Shown: piece after piece, positions 37,423 to 51,668 of the stretch
How positions within the stretch are numbered: position 1 is the stretch's first letter
Layout of the letters: the number at the start of each line of letters is the position of its first letter
From: Anastatus disparis
Lineage: Eukaryota; Arthropoda; Insecta; Hymenoptera; Eupelmidae
Reading direction: 5' to 3'
Length of the DNA: 64,000 nucleotides
Assembly (NCBI GenBank): GCA_017163975.1
Contig: JAFFSR010000240.1
Location: forward strand, 1,488,001-1,552,000
Notes under the pieces: model-generated
The model's database searches: none
Told to the model about the DNA's origin: nothing
What the model saw: only the letters and a program-made list of their open reading frames with translations
Program-made: the position numbers and the translations under genes

Positions 37423-40400
37423 TAAGGGATTGAGTAATATAACGGTTAACTAGTCGAAACCTTCAGCGACTACACAACTATAGTATAGCTATGGTATCCC
37501 TAGTATACGACGATTTAATGGAGTGCGACTTGAGATTAGTATGTAGAGCCTTGTGTACGTGTACTAACCGGTTGGATAATGCTACTACGTGATATTGAAG
37601 CACGCAGCTATATATATACATGCACACGCCTATATCACCCCTTTCTCTTTATCTCTATCTCTGTTGTTTGGCTGATGCAAAAGAGGAGAAAGATACTATG
37701 TATATACATGAGGAAGATAGGAACTTGTAAGGATCTACATGTTATTTGAGGTGCTCTGTATTGGAAAAGGTAAAGCTAACTAAATTGATGGTTTAATGAT
37801 GCTCGGCATTTCAAGGATTTCATAGCGGAAAACAATTAAATATTTTTCATTTTATACTTAATTTTCTTTTGAATAAAATTCATTAGAAATAGTAAATTTG
37901 ACAATATTTATTATAACAAAGGATAATGAAAAAGGTACAAAAATTAACAAAGGAAAAGACTCTGTCTAACGAACTAATTTCCCATCTTCGCAAATGTATT
38001 TATTTTGTCATTGCATGTTCTATATCTTGCATTCTTGCAATTCTTTGTTAATTACACATGACAGAAGTACAAATTTCAAAGAAAAAATATGAAAATTCTG
38101 CTTATTGCAATTTTAATCCAAACAATGTTAACAGAACAAATGATTTTTATGAGGTAAGCTGTTTTTCCAGAAGAATTTTCATTTACTTTGAATACGCAAA
38201 CTTAACAACCATGAAAAGAGATAAAAGTGTTTGAACTTTAAATAAAACTTTAACAAAACCTCTCATTTTTTATTCATTGCAATGAAAAATTTTCATCTAT
38301 TGTTATATGATTGAAAGAATGTTTAAAAAAACCTTTATCTCAATTATAAATTGTTAAAGATTTATCCTTTGTTGTTTAAAATCATTGTGAATCTAAAATA
38401 TAAAGAAAAATTTTGCTATAAAACTTATGTTGTTTTTCAGAAGTGCTTAAGAATGTAAAAGATTGATGTACCGTTTTCAATTGATTTTGACATAATGATA
38501 TAAGATAGATAAATTCAGCTGTTAGCCCAAATATATCTCTGATAAAAATAAAATTTAAATTAAACGTGGTTACAAAAAACTTTTCACTTATATCATATAT
38601 TCATGTTAAATATCTATCCGAGCAGTTTTTATTCTTTGTTACACTGAAAAAAAATAGCACTCCATAAATATTTGTCAAAATGATTAAAAGTAAATATTTA
38701 ATTTAATCAAGTAAATGTCAATTAATTTAATTTAAAATTTTAAAAATTAAACTACATGGTTTTTCAAATAAACAATCTCTTAATTAAAAAAAATATATTA
38801 CTTCTAATAATTTTAATTAATATTTATTACGTACAAACAAATTTTTTTGTCAGTGTAGGTATCCAATTTACTAAATTACTAAAAATCTTAAGTGGTCGTA
38901 CCGTTGCAATTTATAAAAAAATTTATAAAAACAATGATTTTGTTATTTAACATCGAATAATTTTTGTTACCACTCTAATGAATCTTATAAATTAATCTAA
39001 AGTGCATTAGTTAGTTTTTATCCATATAAAATTTATACGTGACGGTACTTTATATAGTCTAAATAATTTCACGTCTCCATAGAGTATAAGATAATTAAAA
39101 AGTATTCATTTTTAATCTTGGTTAAATTAAGAAATTTAATCTTTCGTATATATGTGACCTCAAAAATAAAAAGAATTTCTCATCAACGTTGAAATAATAT
39201 CGACGACCATTGAAAAATAAAAAAAATGTGTGCCAATCTCTCTCTAGGGCTTTATAACTGTAACGTCAATAACAGGAAAGAAAAATAAATGTATAGGAAA
39301 ACTAAACAGCCGTACATATATGTATGTATATTATTGTTATTGTCTTTATAAACGTATGTAGAAGTTTATGTATTTAGCTTGAAACTTGTGTAAAATAGAA
39401 CAACAGGTTAGGTCTAGGAAAATACGTCGATCAACAATTAATTCAAATTTCCCTTGAGTAATGGATCATAAATGGATCGTGTGAGAAGTTGACATGAATA
39501 TACAATCTGCGCTAGACGCAAGGTGTTTATTTGCATGAAAGAAGGAAATTATTTTATTTTTATTAAACACTTATGATGATTTTTTTTTAGATTAAATATA
39601 TCTTTGCTTTTATTATTTGCAAATAAATGGATACATGAGTTTATTTTATTATTTTAATATTTATAAATTGTATGTTTTTTAATTGTTTAAAATAAATACA
39701 TTATTTTAATTTATTATAATATTATATATAGTAATTTGTAAATTAAATGCATACGGGTCTCAAGATGTATTGGATTTACATTTATTAGATTTAGTATATT
39801 AAGTGAGAGTTTTCCTTTGAGAGGTTGTTTTGCTTTTACTGTACAAAGAGAAGTGTTAATGAAAGGCGTGAAAGTGTTGAATGATATTATGGGATGAATT
39901 GTGTGTTTTTAGAAAAGTTCAATTTTATAGATAATTTGTTGAAAGTTGTAATTAAAATTTATTTTAAAATATCACTATCATGTTTCAGTTTTTTTTAAAT
40001 ATGGAACATAAATAAAATTTTTTTCAAAACGTACATTAATTATAAAATTTCATTGAACAAAAAGTAAAAAAAAAGGTAGAAAAATATTTGCACTTTTATT
40101 AAAAATTACATTGAAGCTAAAATGGAAACTCAAAGATTTACTCGTAGACTAAAGTTAATTAAAAAATTATGCAATTAAATTCTTTTAAAAAATTTACGCC
40201 ACTCTTTTATAAAATGCATTTGTATTTTGTAATACAAAGAGGGTAAAAATAAAAGTTTTAAAATTTTTATCTTACGAAGTTACTGCGGCTTATAAAAATA
40301 TCATAAAGAACCATTCAAAGAATGACAAATAAAACCATTAAAAATCCTATAATTACCATAAAAAAATTTTTTTCTTTAGAATTAACAAATACATACGAAA

Positions 40401-41813
40401 GAAACTTCAAAGTTACAAAATTTGACCAGAACCTCAAGCGTATACTTTCAGCCCTTTTACAGCTCAAGTTTACAAGACTAATTAGAGCAGTCACGATAAA
40501 AAAGGAATACGTGATATCCCGCAAGAAGAGTAAAAGGAGTTTGGGTTAAAGTATGAACTTAACAAGACAAGTTTGTTACACAAGCCTTTAACCCTCTGAT
40601 ACGTTCCCTTTAAACGTGCACCCTTGAAAGAAAAAAAAAATATATATGAAAAGAAAAGAAAAAAAAGAGAAGAAAACAAGACGAGTCAGTGTAAACTAGT
40701 TACTCCTTGATCCTTCGAGGCATATAGTATACTTATGTTCATATATATATCTATAGTAAATTGCCTTATTCGTCTAGACCTTTATGGATGTCCATTTATA
40801 ATTTACTGAATAGTCTTCTTTCTACCTTTTTTTGTACGATGCCAACCAGCTTAGTACTATTATCCCTTGTATATTTGCACGAAAATAAAACTAGAAATCC
40901 CATTGGCGTGAAAAAGTATTTTTATATTATGCTACTTTTTTTGTGTCTTAGAAATTTTCGTTTTATTATTCTTCATTTTTTATACATGTGGATATATAAG
41001 TTTAGATCTTCCGAGGAAATATTATATATTTTTTTTTTTTTGTTAAGTTTCTTTGAGATAGACCCACTTTGAAAACTCTTGAGCCTCATCTAAGCTAGAA
41101 GCAAGTTAAATACTTATGAAAGTCGCTGAGGGCAAAACTTCAACTTTACTCTTATATCCGTTATGCATTTATACATATACGTCTTTTTTCTTTCATTTTC
41201 ATTGCGCTAATATATCTTTCATACATTTTCTCTTTCGCACAATAATTAGTCCATTTTAAAAAAACACTTTTTTCATATTTTATGGATTAATATTGTTATT
41301 TAATGTTTTCGCGTAAAAAGAAAAATCAACGCATGGTTTATGGAAAATTATTTTTAATGTTTGTGAAATAAAGAAGATATGCATTTGAATATAATTTTTT
41401 GACATTACGATAAGGATTTGTCGTAATTTTAAACGAAACTTCAAAGATACGCCTAAATTAGAGGAAACTACGCGATAATTTTTAGTAAAAAAAAAATTCT
41501 CCTCGTGTATCTTTTTAATTATACGTTGCACTTTTCGTGTGTTTAACATAACGAAAAAAAAGAAGAAGAAGAAATATTGCAAGTGTACGCTTGAAAAAGT
41601 ACTAGAGTGCAGGTATGTATACGTATGTTAAGCAAATGTTAAAAGTTGCTACTGTTCTCTCTCTTTTGCTCTTTAAAGAAGAGAGAAAACAAGCATATAT
41701 TTTTGTAAGAGAAGGAGAGACGAATAGTAGTGGTCAGAGGCCGCAAGCGGAAATAAATGCTTGTGCACCGAGGAATTTTAATGAAGTTCACAAGCATACA
41801 TTTACACGAGGCC

Positions 41814-41840
41814 GCCCCCCCCCCTCTCTCTCTCTCTCTT
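41814..41840. repeat. Poly-C and (CT)n tract
   Basis: A run of eleven C followed by about eight CT units. Confidence 0.9.
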
Positions 41841-44800
41841 CCGACACTCGTTATTTGCATTAATTTTCAAATCTTTCGCAAGTCGCGTGCAACTAGTATT
41901 TTTGCATTTTTTTTGAAGATTTTTTTAAAATTATGCCAACTAATTTTTCCCTCCCTTTTTTAAACTCAACAAAAAAAAGGTTTTGGTAATTTTTTAAAAA
42001 AATTCTAAAAATTTGTTTTATACTTTTTAAGTGATATTTTAGTATGTCAAAGATAACATCACGTAATTATTGCATTAATTAAATTCTTACGAAAAGCATT
42101 TTTTCAAGCTTAGGTAAATAATTACTAAAAAAAGGTTTAAAATTTCTTTTATCGAACGAACAATACGAGAAAGGAGAAAAATATTCTACATTCTGTTTGC
42201 AAATGAAAATGAAAAGATAAAAAAAAAAGAGTTGGAATAATCGGACTGTCTTCTTTGATTACAAAATTTTTTATCGGTCAGCTCTCAATATAGGAAACAG
42301 CAGGAGCAGGAGAGCTCGAGGTGACTGAATTGTATAATCATCTTTACTTGACATATCGACAGCCAGGGGAATTAAGTGTCAATGCCAACGGGACACACAA
42401 CTGACCAATAGTCAACGGTTTTAGTTGTATATACGTTCGTTATACTCCCTCGCGATCTACTGTCATCACCAGTAATTTGAAAACACGAGGTTTGTTAGCA
42501 GCCAAGGAGTTCATTATAAACAAAAATATAAGGATAAAGTATACAATCATAGTTTGAAATTTTTTTATGTATCGACACCCATAAAAAAATTAATAGATTC
42601 TTTTTATTTATTTCAGGAAAATTATATGTGTTGTATTTATTTTATGAGAATGAAAAATGTATTCATTTTTGCTTTCATACAAACAATTTTAATACACGTA
42701 ATTACGTTTTATTCATTTAAATATATTAATTTTAACGATACGTATTATACTTCGAATAATAAAAATTTTATGATTTTATGATAATTAGATATTTTAATCA
42801 ATAATTTAATTTGATGAAAAATATTTCACTTATGCTTTATGAAAATTAATGAATTAATTAATGGAAATAACGATAAATTTATAACTACATTATCCGATAA
42901 ATATACAAAGTGCTGATATTACGGAATTAATTTATTCTCGACAAAATTTGATTGTCTAAGTCTAATCGAATGCATTTAACTGAATAACAATGTTGCATTG
43001 TTTAGTTCAAACCCTCATGTAGAATCGGCTGTCCATAATTCTATTGTTACTTCTATAATGTGTTGGGGAACGTGTGTGCTAACATATAGAATTTACATAT
43101 GAATTTTTAAATGAAGATTATGGAGAGTATTTCAGATTATCGTGCATTTCATTTTTATAGATTTCGTGAAAGATTTTTAAAATGATTAAATTTAATATTT
43201 GATTGCTTCATAAGCTAATTTTTATTATTTAAAATTTGATGACTTTATTTTCAAGTCTTATAAAAAAAAAGATCTAAGATCATTGCTAAATATGCTAATA
43301 AAATATATTGAATTCATCCATCCATCTCAATAACTATAAAAAAAATCCATGAACTACCCTTTTATCGTCATTTATTTGAACATTTGCTTTAAGTAACACC
43401 CATAAAACACTCCATGTATCCTCTCCTCCCTTTTCCGAAAGTATAAAACGCTACTAAACTAGGTCCTTATCTAGAATTGATATAATCCGCCTTACTTTTA
43501 GCAATCCGTTCATTAGACGATAAACAACTTGTCTCCACCCTTTCCTTAGCGAAAAGCAATCGATTCTCTGATCTGCGCGCACACAAGCAGCAGCTCCTTG
43601 CTGAGTTTGGCTCGATTTCACTCTGTAAACTTAAATGTATAACTCCTTTACAGATCTAGCTTTTGGATATATGTATCCGCACACATATGTATTGTACTAA
43701 CATCTGTCGATCCCTAACATACAAGGACTGAAAAGCATTGGAAGTAAGGTTCACTTACACTGCGCTGCTGCTGCTATAGTGTAACAGTATAAAGCCGAAC
43801 GAGAACTCGTAAATATGGTACAGCCCAAGCAAATTGGATGCTGTTGCAATTGTATTCGCCTACATCTCTCTATATTTCCTTTCTCTCTCTCTCTCTTTCA
43901 GTCGAGTAGCTTACACAAAGGGATTGCGCTAGAATGCCTCTTGCATGGCATTAAACTACAAACTGACGAGAGACTTGTTTTTCAAGCTCTCTTAGTCTCT
44001 CTCTCACTCTCTTTATATCTTTCTTGTTTCTAGAAAAGGGTAATATTCTAGAAAGCTATATTCTTGTAAGTGAGAGCCTTGATTAAAGGTTGAAACTTGG
44101 AATATTTATATACTTAGAAGTGTTTGGAACTTTTAAGTAGACTATAAATAAAAGCAACCTTCTTACGCCTTTTGCAGAAAATAAGCGAGAGAGCAAGAGA
44201 AAGTTAAATAATTTTCGATATGTAGTCTTTATTATGGTACAGCACAACTACTAGAAGAGTCATTAAGTGCAAAGCGCGTTATTTCTTTTATATAGCCGGT
44301 ACACATTTTAAACGGCTGTTCGTAGGACTTGTTAGATTTATAATTTAATAAAGCCTTTTTGATGGATGCGACTGTTGTTTCTTAGTTAAACAACTTGCTT
44401 TTTATGGAAATTATATTATTTCAACACTGTTTTATGTGTATAGATTTTATAAGGCGAAATTTCATTATTACTAATTATTTGAAAATTAATGTGTATATGC
44501 AAGCAATTCTCTAGAACTGTAAACTTTTAATTAATGGAAAAAATAAAAATTTTTTGTCGCATATTCAAAATCAGCCTTTTTTGTTTTCTTTCATTTTAAA
44601 GAAGTAGAAAAAGGCGTGCTCCATATTTTTCAGAATAGTTATTTATTTATCTTTAACATGTTAAGCTTGTAAACTAGATAAATTTAATTTACTATAATAT
44701 TATTAAATAACATAAAATCGAAAATTTATCACACAACTGACGCAAAATTTCGTTTGACACTAGTTGAAATATGTTGAGAAATAGCATAAATAAAAAAGAG

Positions 44801-47800
44801 CAATGGGTACAAAGTTCTCATATTGTGTGACTTATGAGTGCCTTTCAAAAACATTCATTTCTGAATCAGAGAGTGCAGTGACAGTGCCATCTTTGACATG
44901 ACATAATCTTTTAACTATGTATGGCACATACACAAACGACCTCACTTTTTTCTCGTATTTTTTAAACAAAACCCTTCTTATAAAAATATCAAAAACTGAA
45001 AATTTTTTTTTCATTTTTTGAAAATGCAGTCACTGAATATTATTATTAGATATTCAATATTTTATTGAGAGGCACATTTTTGAAAATTAATTTATAAGTA
45101 TAAATGAAAATGAGAATCTAAAAAAGTTTTTAAAACGCTTAAAAATTAATTATTTTCAGAGATATGTTTTTATAAATGAAAGAAGCTGCAATAATTTTGA
45201 TAATTTTTTTTTATTTTAATCTTTATCAATTAATTATTATATATGATAATAGGTCAGTAGAATAATAAATCAAGTTTTTTAAAAGTAATATTTATAAAAT
45301 ATTCATTAATAAAAATTAACATTTTATCTCGCTAAAATGAGCTCGTTTGTATTATTTTAACAGTTAAAATTTCTAAAAAACTAGTCTCATACTTCCTTTC
45401 ACAAATTAAAAATTTTAATACCAAAACGTATTGTACTTTAATTTTTAAACTCAATGAAATTAATGTTTAAAGCTATTGTCACTTTAGAAACTAGTAATTG
45501 AGAATGAAAAGTTTATAAACTTGATAAAAACTTAATATATAAAAAATTTACAAGCTTTAACTTATAAGTGTCTGACATAAATTTGACTATTACTACTTAA
45601 AAAGTTTATACAGCTAATCTTATACATTGAAATTCATGACTTTTTATAGTAAATAATAAACTAGATTTTAAAATATTTTAAAAATCCATAATATTAAGTT
45701 TCAATTTACTAAATAATAATTAGAGAACATAATGAGGCCTTGAATCTATATGTTTGATTTTCTGTATCAAATGAAACAGAAGATAAATGTAATAATGGCA
45801 TGCGCGAGATGTTCATAAACGGCAAGTAAAGGATAGAGTTTTAGAATTAATAATCAGGTTGTAGGTTTGTATTTGGTTTACCGTCGTAATTTCCAACGAT
45901 TTGTCATGCATCATTTTGTTCTATTTTGTTACCCCTGAGGGTAACAGCCATGCAAATAATGGTCAAATCAGTTAATTGATGATTCGTAATGAGCTCCGGC
46001 CCATATTTACATTTATATTAATGATTCGGAGATTTAACAAATTTTTTGTTTAACCTTTTAAATTATTTTTAATTTAATGCTAATATTATTTTCAAGTTAT
46101 ATAAGCCAACAATTTGTTTATCTTAGCGAGATTAATTTATAAAGTTAAATTTGTATTTTGTTTGTATTAACGAAAAAGATTGATGACTTTTTAATTTGAA
46201 TCGTTTGAAGTTAAATTTGTAAAAAAGAGTAAAATGTTAATTTTTCGAAGTATAATCTTAAATTAAGAGTACACAAAAGAAGTTACACGTACCTATACTC
46301 ATAAACTCGTTAAAAAAGTTTATTAGTTTTAAAGCTTTCTCTCGCAACTGGCTCTTAATTCTAAAATCACGTCAACGAAACTCGATAAAACTTTATAAGC
46401 TAGTGCCGCGCAAGAAGAAGGTAGAAGAAGCAAGAAGAAGTAAGCTCAATATTCTTAAAAGCAAAATGAATCTCAACGGTGAATCACTGTGCACGTTATA
46501 CCGTTTTCTTTGGTAAAGGAAAATTTTGTTAGATCGATCACTTTGAGAGAGAGGAAGGTTTCTTAAGAAATTTGAAATAAATTATTGAAAAATGCATGAA
46601 GCTAAGTCAGGGTTTACCTATTGTATTCTATGAATTCTTAAAAGCTTCTGGATATTCTTCCTTTATATGGATTTAAGATGGATTTTAGAATAATGCAAAG
46701 CATGATAAAAAAAGATTTACAATTTCACTAAAATTATAACTCGCAAATTTTCATGAAAATCAAATTATAAAATTTTTTTTAAATAACAGATGCTTTAGAC
46801 TTAAAAATCAAATTTTTTTAGCATGAAAAAATTCAATGGAATAATTGAATATAACACAAAAAACGTTACCTTTCTTTCTTTCTACATTATTCATTTGGTA
46901 ATAAATGTCAATCAAAAATGTAAATTTCAAAAACATAATAATTGAAATAATGAAAAAAAAACCTTTAAGTTAAAGATAAATAAGATTTTAAATGACGGAA
47001 TGGTATTTTACAATGTTTTTTCTTCAAGAATACTTGTTCTAAAAGATAAATTAAAATTTTTTCTACTGACACAAGTAGGTCAACAAAGGATTCAACTTAA
47101 AATTATTGAGAATAATTGTTCAAACATTCTGTAACGTAACAGTTCTAATACTTGATCAATCTTTACAAAAGTTAACACAAATTGTAAAATTTGATTCCAG
47201 AATAAAATATTGTAATTGAATTCCTTTTGAGCCACGCAAAGAAAAAAATTCATATTCACGTAAATTTCTTGGAAAAATATTTCTATGTACAATTAAAACA
47301 TAAGAAAGTTTCAAACGACCTTTTTTATCTTTCACATGTGAGAATTTAAATTAAAGCTATCGATCATGTAAATGTAATAAAGATTTATTTAAACTCATGT
47401 AAATTTCAAACATGACACGCGTGCGTAAGTAATTTGGATATCATAATTTTTAAATTATTCAACAAAATATTTATCCTTTCTGTGTTTAAGATCTTTTTTC
47501 AGATAAAATTTTTTTATAAAATATGCACAAATAATTCAATTATAATAGTTTTATTTTTATAATACTCTTTCTGCATGATATTTGATTTATATAAATTTAC
47601 ATTAGATTAGTTATGCATTAGTGTCTGATTGAGTTGTTACCTTACCCATTCTCTCCGAGTCTAAACTGAAAATTAGATTATTTTAATCGATCGATTCAAT
47701 CAAACTAACACGACACATTAAAACGTCCTTTCAGATAACTTTTGAATAATGAATACCAAACGCTCGCAAAACGATTTAGGCTTAAGAATTTGTCAGCTGG

Positions 47801-50800
47801 GTTAGAAGTTATATACGTTTACAGGGGGATAGAATTAGTCATTTCACGCTGTGAAGGTTTCCGGAAGGAAGCGAGGGGAAAGGGAAGAGGTAGAAACCTC
47901 CAAATGTATATCGTTGTATAGAGTTTCGCGGCGCAAGGCGCGTAATAACAGCGACCCACTAAATCACAAGTCATAAATAGCACTGAAGTTTCGACAGCAC
48001 ATGGGCCAAGAAGAAAGATAGCTCGACTAGGTGTTCACGTACAATTTTGATTTACTCCTTTATCGACTGACAATCGAGTTATACTGGCTTAAAGAAAATA
48101 AATTTAAGCTACTAAGATATAAATGTTAGATATAATTTAAGGTATCTGACGTAACTTCTGCTATTATTTATGAAATGTTATTACAATTTCAATAAAACAA
48201 TGTTTCATGAATTCCAAAGAACTTTTTGCTAAGATTATTTGAATTATTCACAAGGCGTTAATGTTAATAATTTATTAAATTTAAAAAAAGAACAAAGATG
48301 TATGTAATTCATAAATATCGAAATAAAACAAAGCTTTAGCAATTAATTAAAAGTAAAATACAATTTAAAGAGACACTTTGAACTTTCAATTTAAAAAAGA
48401 ATCCTCTTGTAAAAAATCGATCATGAAGAAAAAAGTTACAATTCGTAGCAAGTAAAATAACTGACAGTCAATTCACTAATCGACTTCAGAAACGTACTTC
48501 AATCTTCTCACATGAGATGAATTAACGTTTTTCGTTGGGTACCGTAATTTATTGGCCATTTCTCAGCCGCAATTCCAAATTATCAACGTGCGAGTCTTTA
48601 CTGCTCTGAAGACGAAGGGAAGGAAGAAGGAAGGTTTCTTTTCAGAATCACGAAATCCTACTCTCAAACTCAATAAATCTTGTTTCACAAGCACCAGTAA
48701 TACAAGCCAAAGATTCTTCGGAAACCTCTTGAAAGAAGGTAGCCTGCTATACAACGGCGGGATAGCGTCCAGGTAAAAAAAAACGTTTGATTTAAGATCT
48801 TACCTTAGTGAAAATGAATGATGTTTATCGTGTAGGTTTGAAGAAATTGGTGTATCATGAAAAAGTGACTAATACCTTAAGTTAAGTATTAAACTTTTGA
48901 ACCTTTGTTTTTTATCTATTTTACAATGTTTCATTTATCAATAACATTTTTTTTTAAACTATAAACTTTTAATATTTTATATGGAAATCTGATTGAGCAT
49001 AAAATAATTAGAATTTCAAACAAGAATGAACAAAACATTTCAATTAATTTGTTATTATTGTAAGTTAATTAATTGTAAAACAGCTTATTGAATATATAAA
49101 GCAGTTCACTGAACATTTAGCATTTCATTGAACCACGATTTTTGCCCGTCAAACTTATTAATATCAAGGAAATCTCATTATGCCAATAAAACGATATGTG
49201 ATTATTGATACTTATGAATATTTTCATTATTTCAACTTTTAATTATACCTCCTTGTATTTCAGTTATAATAATTTTCTAAAAAAAAAATAAAATACATTT
49301 ATAATTTTTTTAAAAGTTATTTTAAAAATTTTTTCATTCAAGTTGCAAAGCGACAATTTGAAATTGGACTGTTTTTCAAATAAAGAAAATTATGTACTGC
49401 GTATTCGCTTTAAATCTTCATTTTGTTCACAGCAACAAAAACATCGTAAAAAGTCTTTAATGAGTCACACTATTGCTTTGTAAACTGACTAAATAACACT
49501 ACAAAAAATAATTAAAAAAAAACGAGTTTACACACAGTTTTATGCCTTTTTTTTATGAAAGGCAAGAATTTTCTCGCTTCATTTTTCTTTCTACAAACAA
49601 GTTCAAGTGAAACGATGCTAAATGAGGCATGACGCGTTAGTAATTCAATATTCTTTGTGTAAATAAATGATAATTAGAAAAATTACCTTTTCTTTAATCA
49701 TGATTCGCATTTGAAAATATATAAAAAGACTAAGTATTTGTTATCCTGACAGCAGAAACTTGAAGAGTATATTTACATTTAGATACTGTACACGGTTAAC
49801 AAACCTAAACAAAATCTACTCAATATCTTTTGAATTCTTTCGAATTAGTGTTTTATTTCCGTAAAAGTTGCATTTTTTACTATTAATTATATTTTTATTG
49901 TGAAACTAAAAAAATTTTAATTTATGTACAGCTTTATCATTGCCATATACTAAAAATCTCCCTATTGAACCAATCTTTTTTGAATTTTATTCTTTACTAT
50001 ACTGATCTTTTTTTACTTCATAATATGGCTTCATTACTTTTCATTTCCATTTAATTCATACCGGAATATCTCTTTCATATTTTCATTTCCTTTTCAATTT
50101 GCATTGCATTATTATCATTTTTCTACATTTCCTTATTTATTTTTTACCATTTTCCTTCATTTCAATTTCTTCTTTTTTGAATTTGTTATTTTTATTACTT
50201 TTTATCATTTTTGCTTTTTTAAATATTACAAATATTTACAATGTATTTTTTATTTATTTTTTTCATATTCCAGTCCCTCGCCGCTTCTTTCATATTATTT
50301 CTTCATATTTCTTTCTCTTTAAATGTTTTTTTTTGCTTTTTTTCTTTATATCTTTCTAGTTTGTTCGTCACGTCAGTTTCCAACGACGTGCACTGAGGAT
50401 TAAATAGGCTTTGGTTTTCGCGTATTCTTTCGTATAACAGACGCCAAGGGATACTAACTAGCGCAAGTGTAGTGTTATATTTCCATCCAATATGATTTAG
50501 ACATGATGAATTGTGTACCAATAAGTGCATTATTAATTTATAGGTAAAAGTTTGAGAATATTACGTAATCTCATATTGAACGATTTAAAAAATGTGAGTT
50601 ATCGCTGATATTAGAATGTTACGAGCAAAAGATTTTATTTTAACTAAAATACATTAAAGTGTATTTAAAGTGAGATTTAAAATATACTTTTTGATAATAT
50701 ATTATTGTATTCCCAATGTTAGAAAAAAATAATCAATCGTACATTTTATAAAAATATTTTATATCTCCAATGTAATGAATTTTTCTGACAGTTGCATTAA

Positions 50801-51495
50801 ATTTCTTTTTTTTTACATTTGACAAAAAACAGCCCTTCAAGTTTCTCACTTGAACGTGAGATTCACATGACACGGAAGAGCGTGATTGTGCCGATGTTTT
50901 GTCTGCGCTCGTTGATTGGCAAACCGCAAAGTTCGATCACAGGCTATTAAGCTGGGAGGGCGCTCAAATGTTTTGTACAACATTCTGTTGCTGACACGGG
51001 GTTGGGTTGGGTTGGGGGGTCTAGTTGTTCGAATGGCGTTTTCTCTTTGAAAACGATGCACATACGTACGCTGTGGCTACTTCATGCGTGGAATTAACAT
51101 TTTCGTAAATTGTGTTTGTTTATCGTGTGGGAGTTGAGATTAAAACCACTAGTAAAGTAATAGCCTTTTTGTAATATGAATCGCTGGTTACGTATTATAA
51201 ATTACGTTCATTTGTCATATACCAATATATATGTGTTGTTCTTTCAAAATATTTACTCAAACAAAATCAAAATTCAGTTAATTAAACTTTGAATAATTTA
51301 TCTTTTTAAATTGCTAAAGAATGTAGGTAAACTACGCACTATTTAAATGTACATGTATATTATTATCATAACACTTTACGAATTTTTGCACCAAATGCTT
51401 CGCTTGCTAATCAGATGTTTGTATCAGATATGACTCAACCAATCGAAACGTTAAGAAGCTTCACTTTCAACCTGTTCTTTTTAGATAGGGTTTCA

Positions 51496-51666
51496 CCCTG
51501 GTAGAAAATAAACCATTTTTTGGCCATTTTTGCTGGTTAACACATGTTAAAATGACACTTACCTAGAAATTCTGTACAAAGAGTTTCCAAAATTTCTAGA
51601 TAAGTGCCATTTTAACATGCGTTGGATAACAAAAATGGCCAAAAAATGGTTTATTTTCTACCAGGG
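51496..51666. mobile_element. 171-bp palindromic MITE
   Basis: The left arm starts CCCTGGTAGAAAATAAACC and is repeated inverted at the right end. The inverted similarity continues through TTTTTTGGCCATTTTTG and CATGTTAAAATG-CACTTA to AGAAATT, leaving a loop of about 20 bp. The arms are almost identical. CA flanks both ends, possibly a 2-bp target duplication. No coding capacity; superfamily not assigned. Confidence 0.85.
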
Positions 51667-51668
51667 CA

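Larger units (their letters stand above)
32765..51495. other. Long AT-rich stretch without a supportable gene; probably upstream intron of the KH gene
   Basis: I looked on the minus strand for the missing 5' exons (QUA1 and start of KH) and found none with family motifs and proper phase. A splice-like microsegment near 47.66-47.69 kb (TTTTCAG, about 20 bases, then GTAAGG on minus) is too short to support. Low-complexity features include poly-G at about 37.20 kb, a CATA repeat and a poly-C/CT tract. Other open frames are short and compositionally biased. Confidence 0.5.

Noticed and set aside
47660..47690. Splice-bounded microsegment (acceptor TTTTCAG, donor GTAAGG) on the minus strand
   Set aside because: Only about 20 bases with no family motif; such pairs occur by chance.
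48780..48815. Strong donor-like CTAAG|GTAAGATCT on the minus strand as the end of the missing KH exon
   Set aside because: The frame needed to join the exon at 32764 meets a stop within eight codons and does not encode the expected KH strand.
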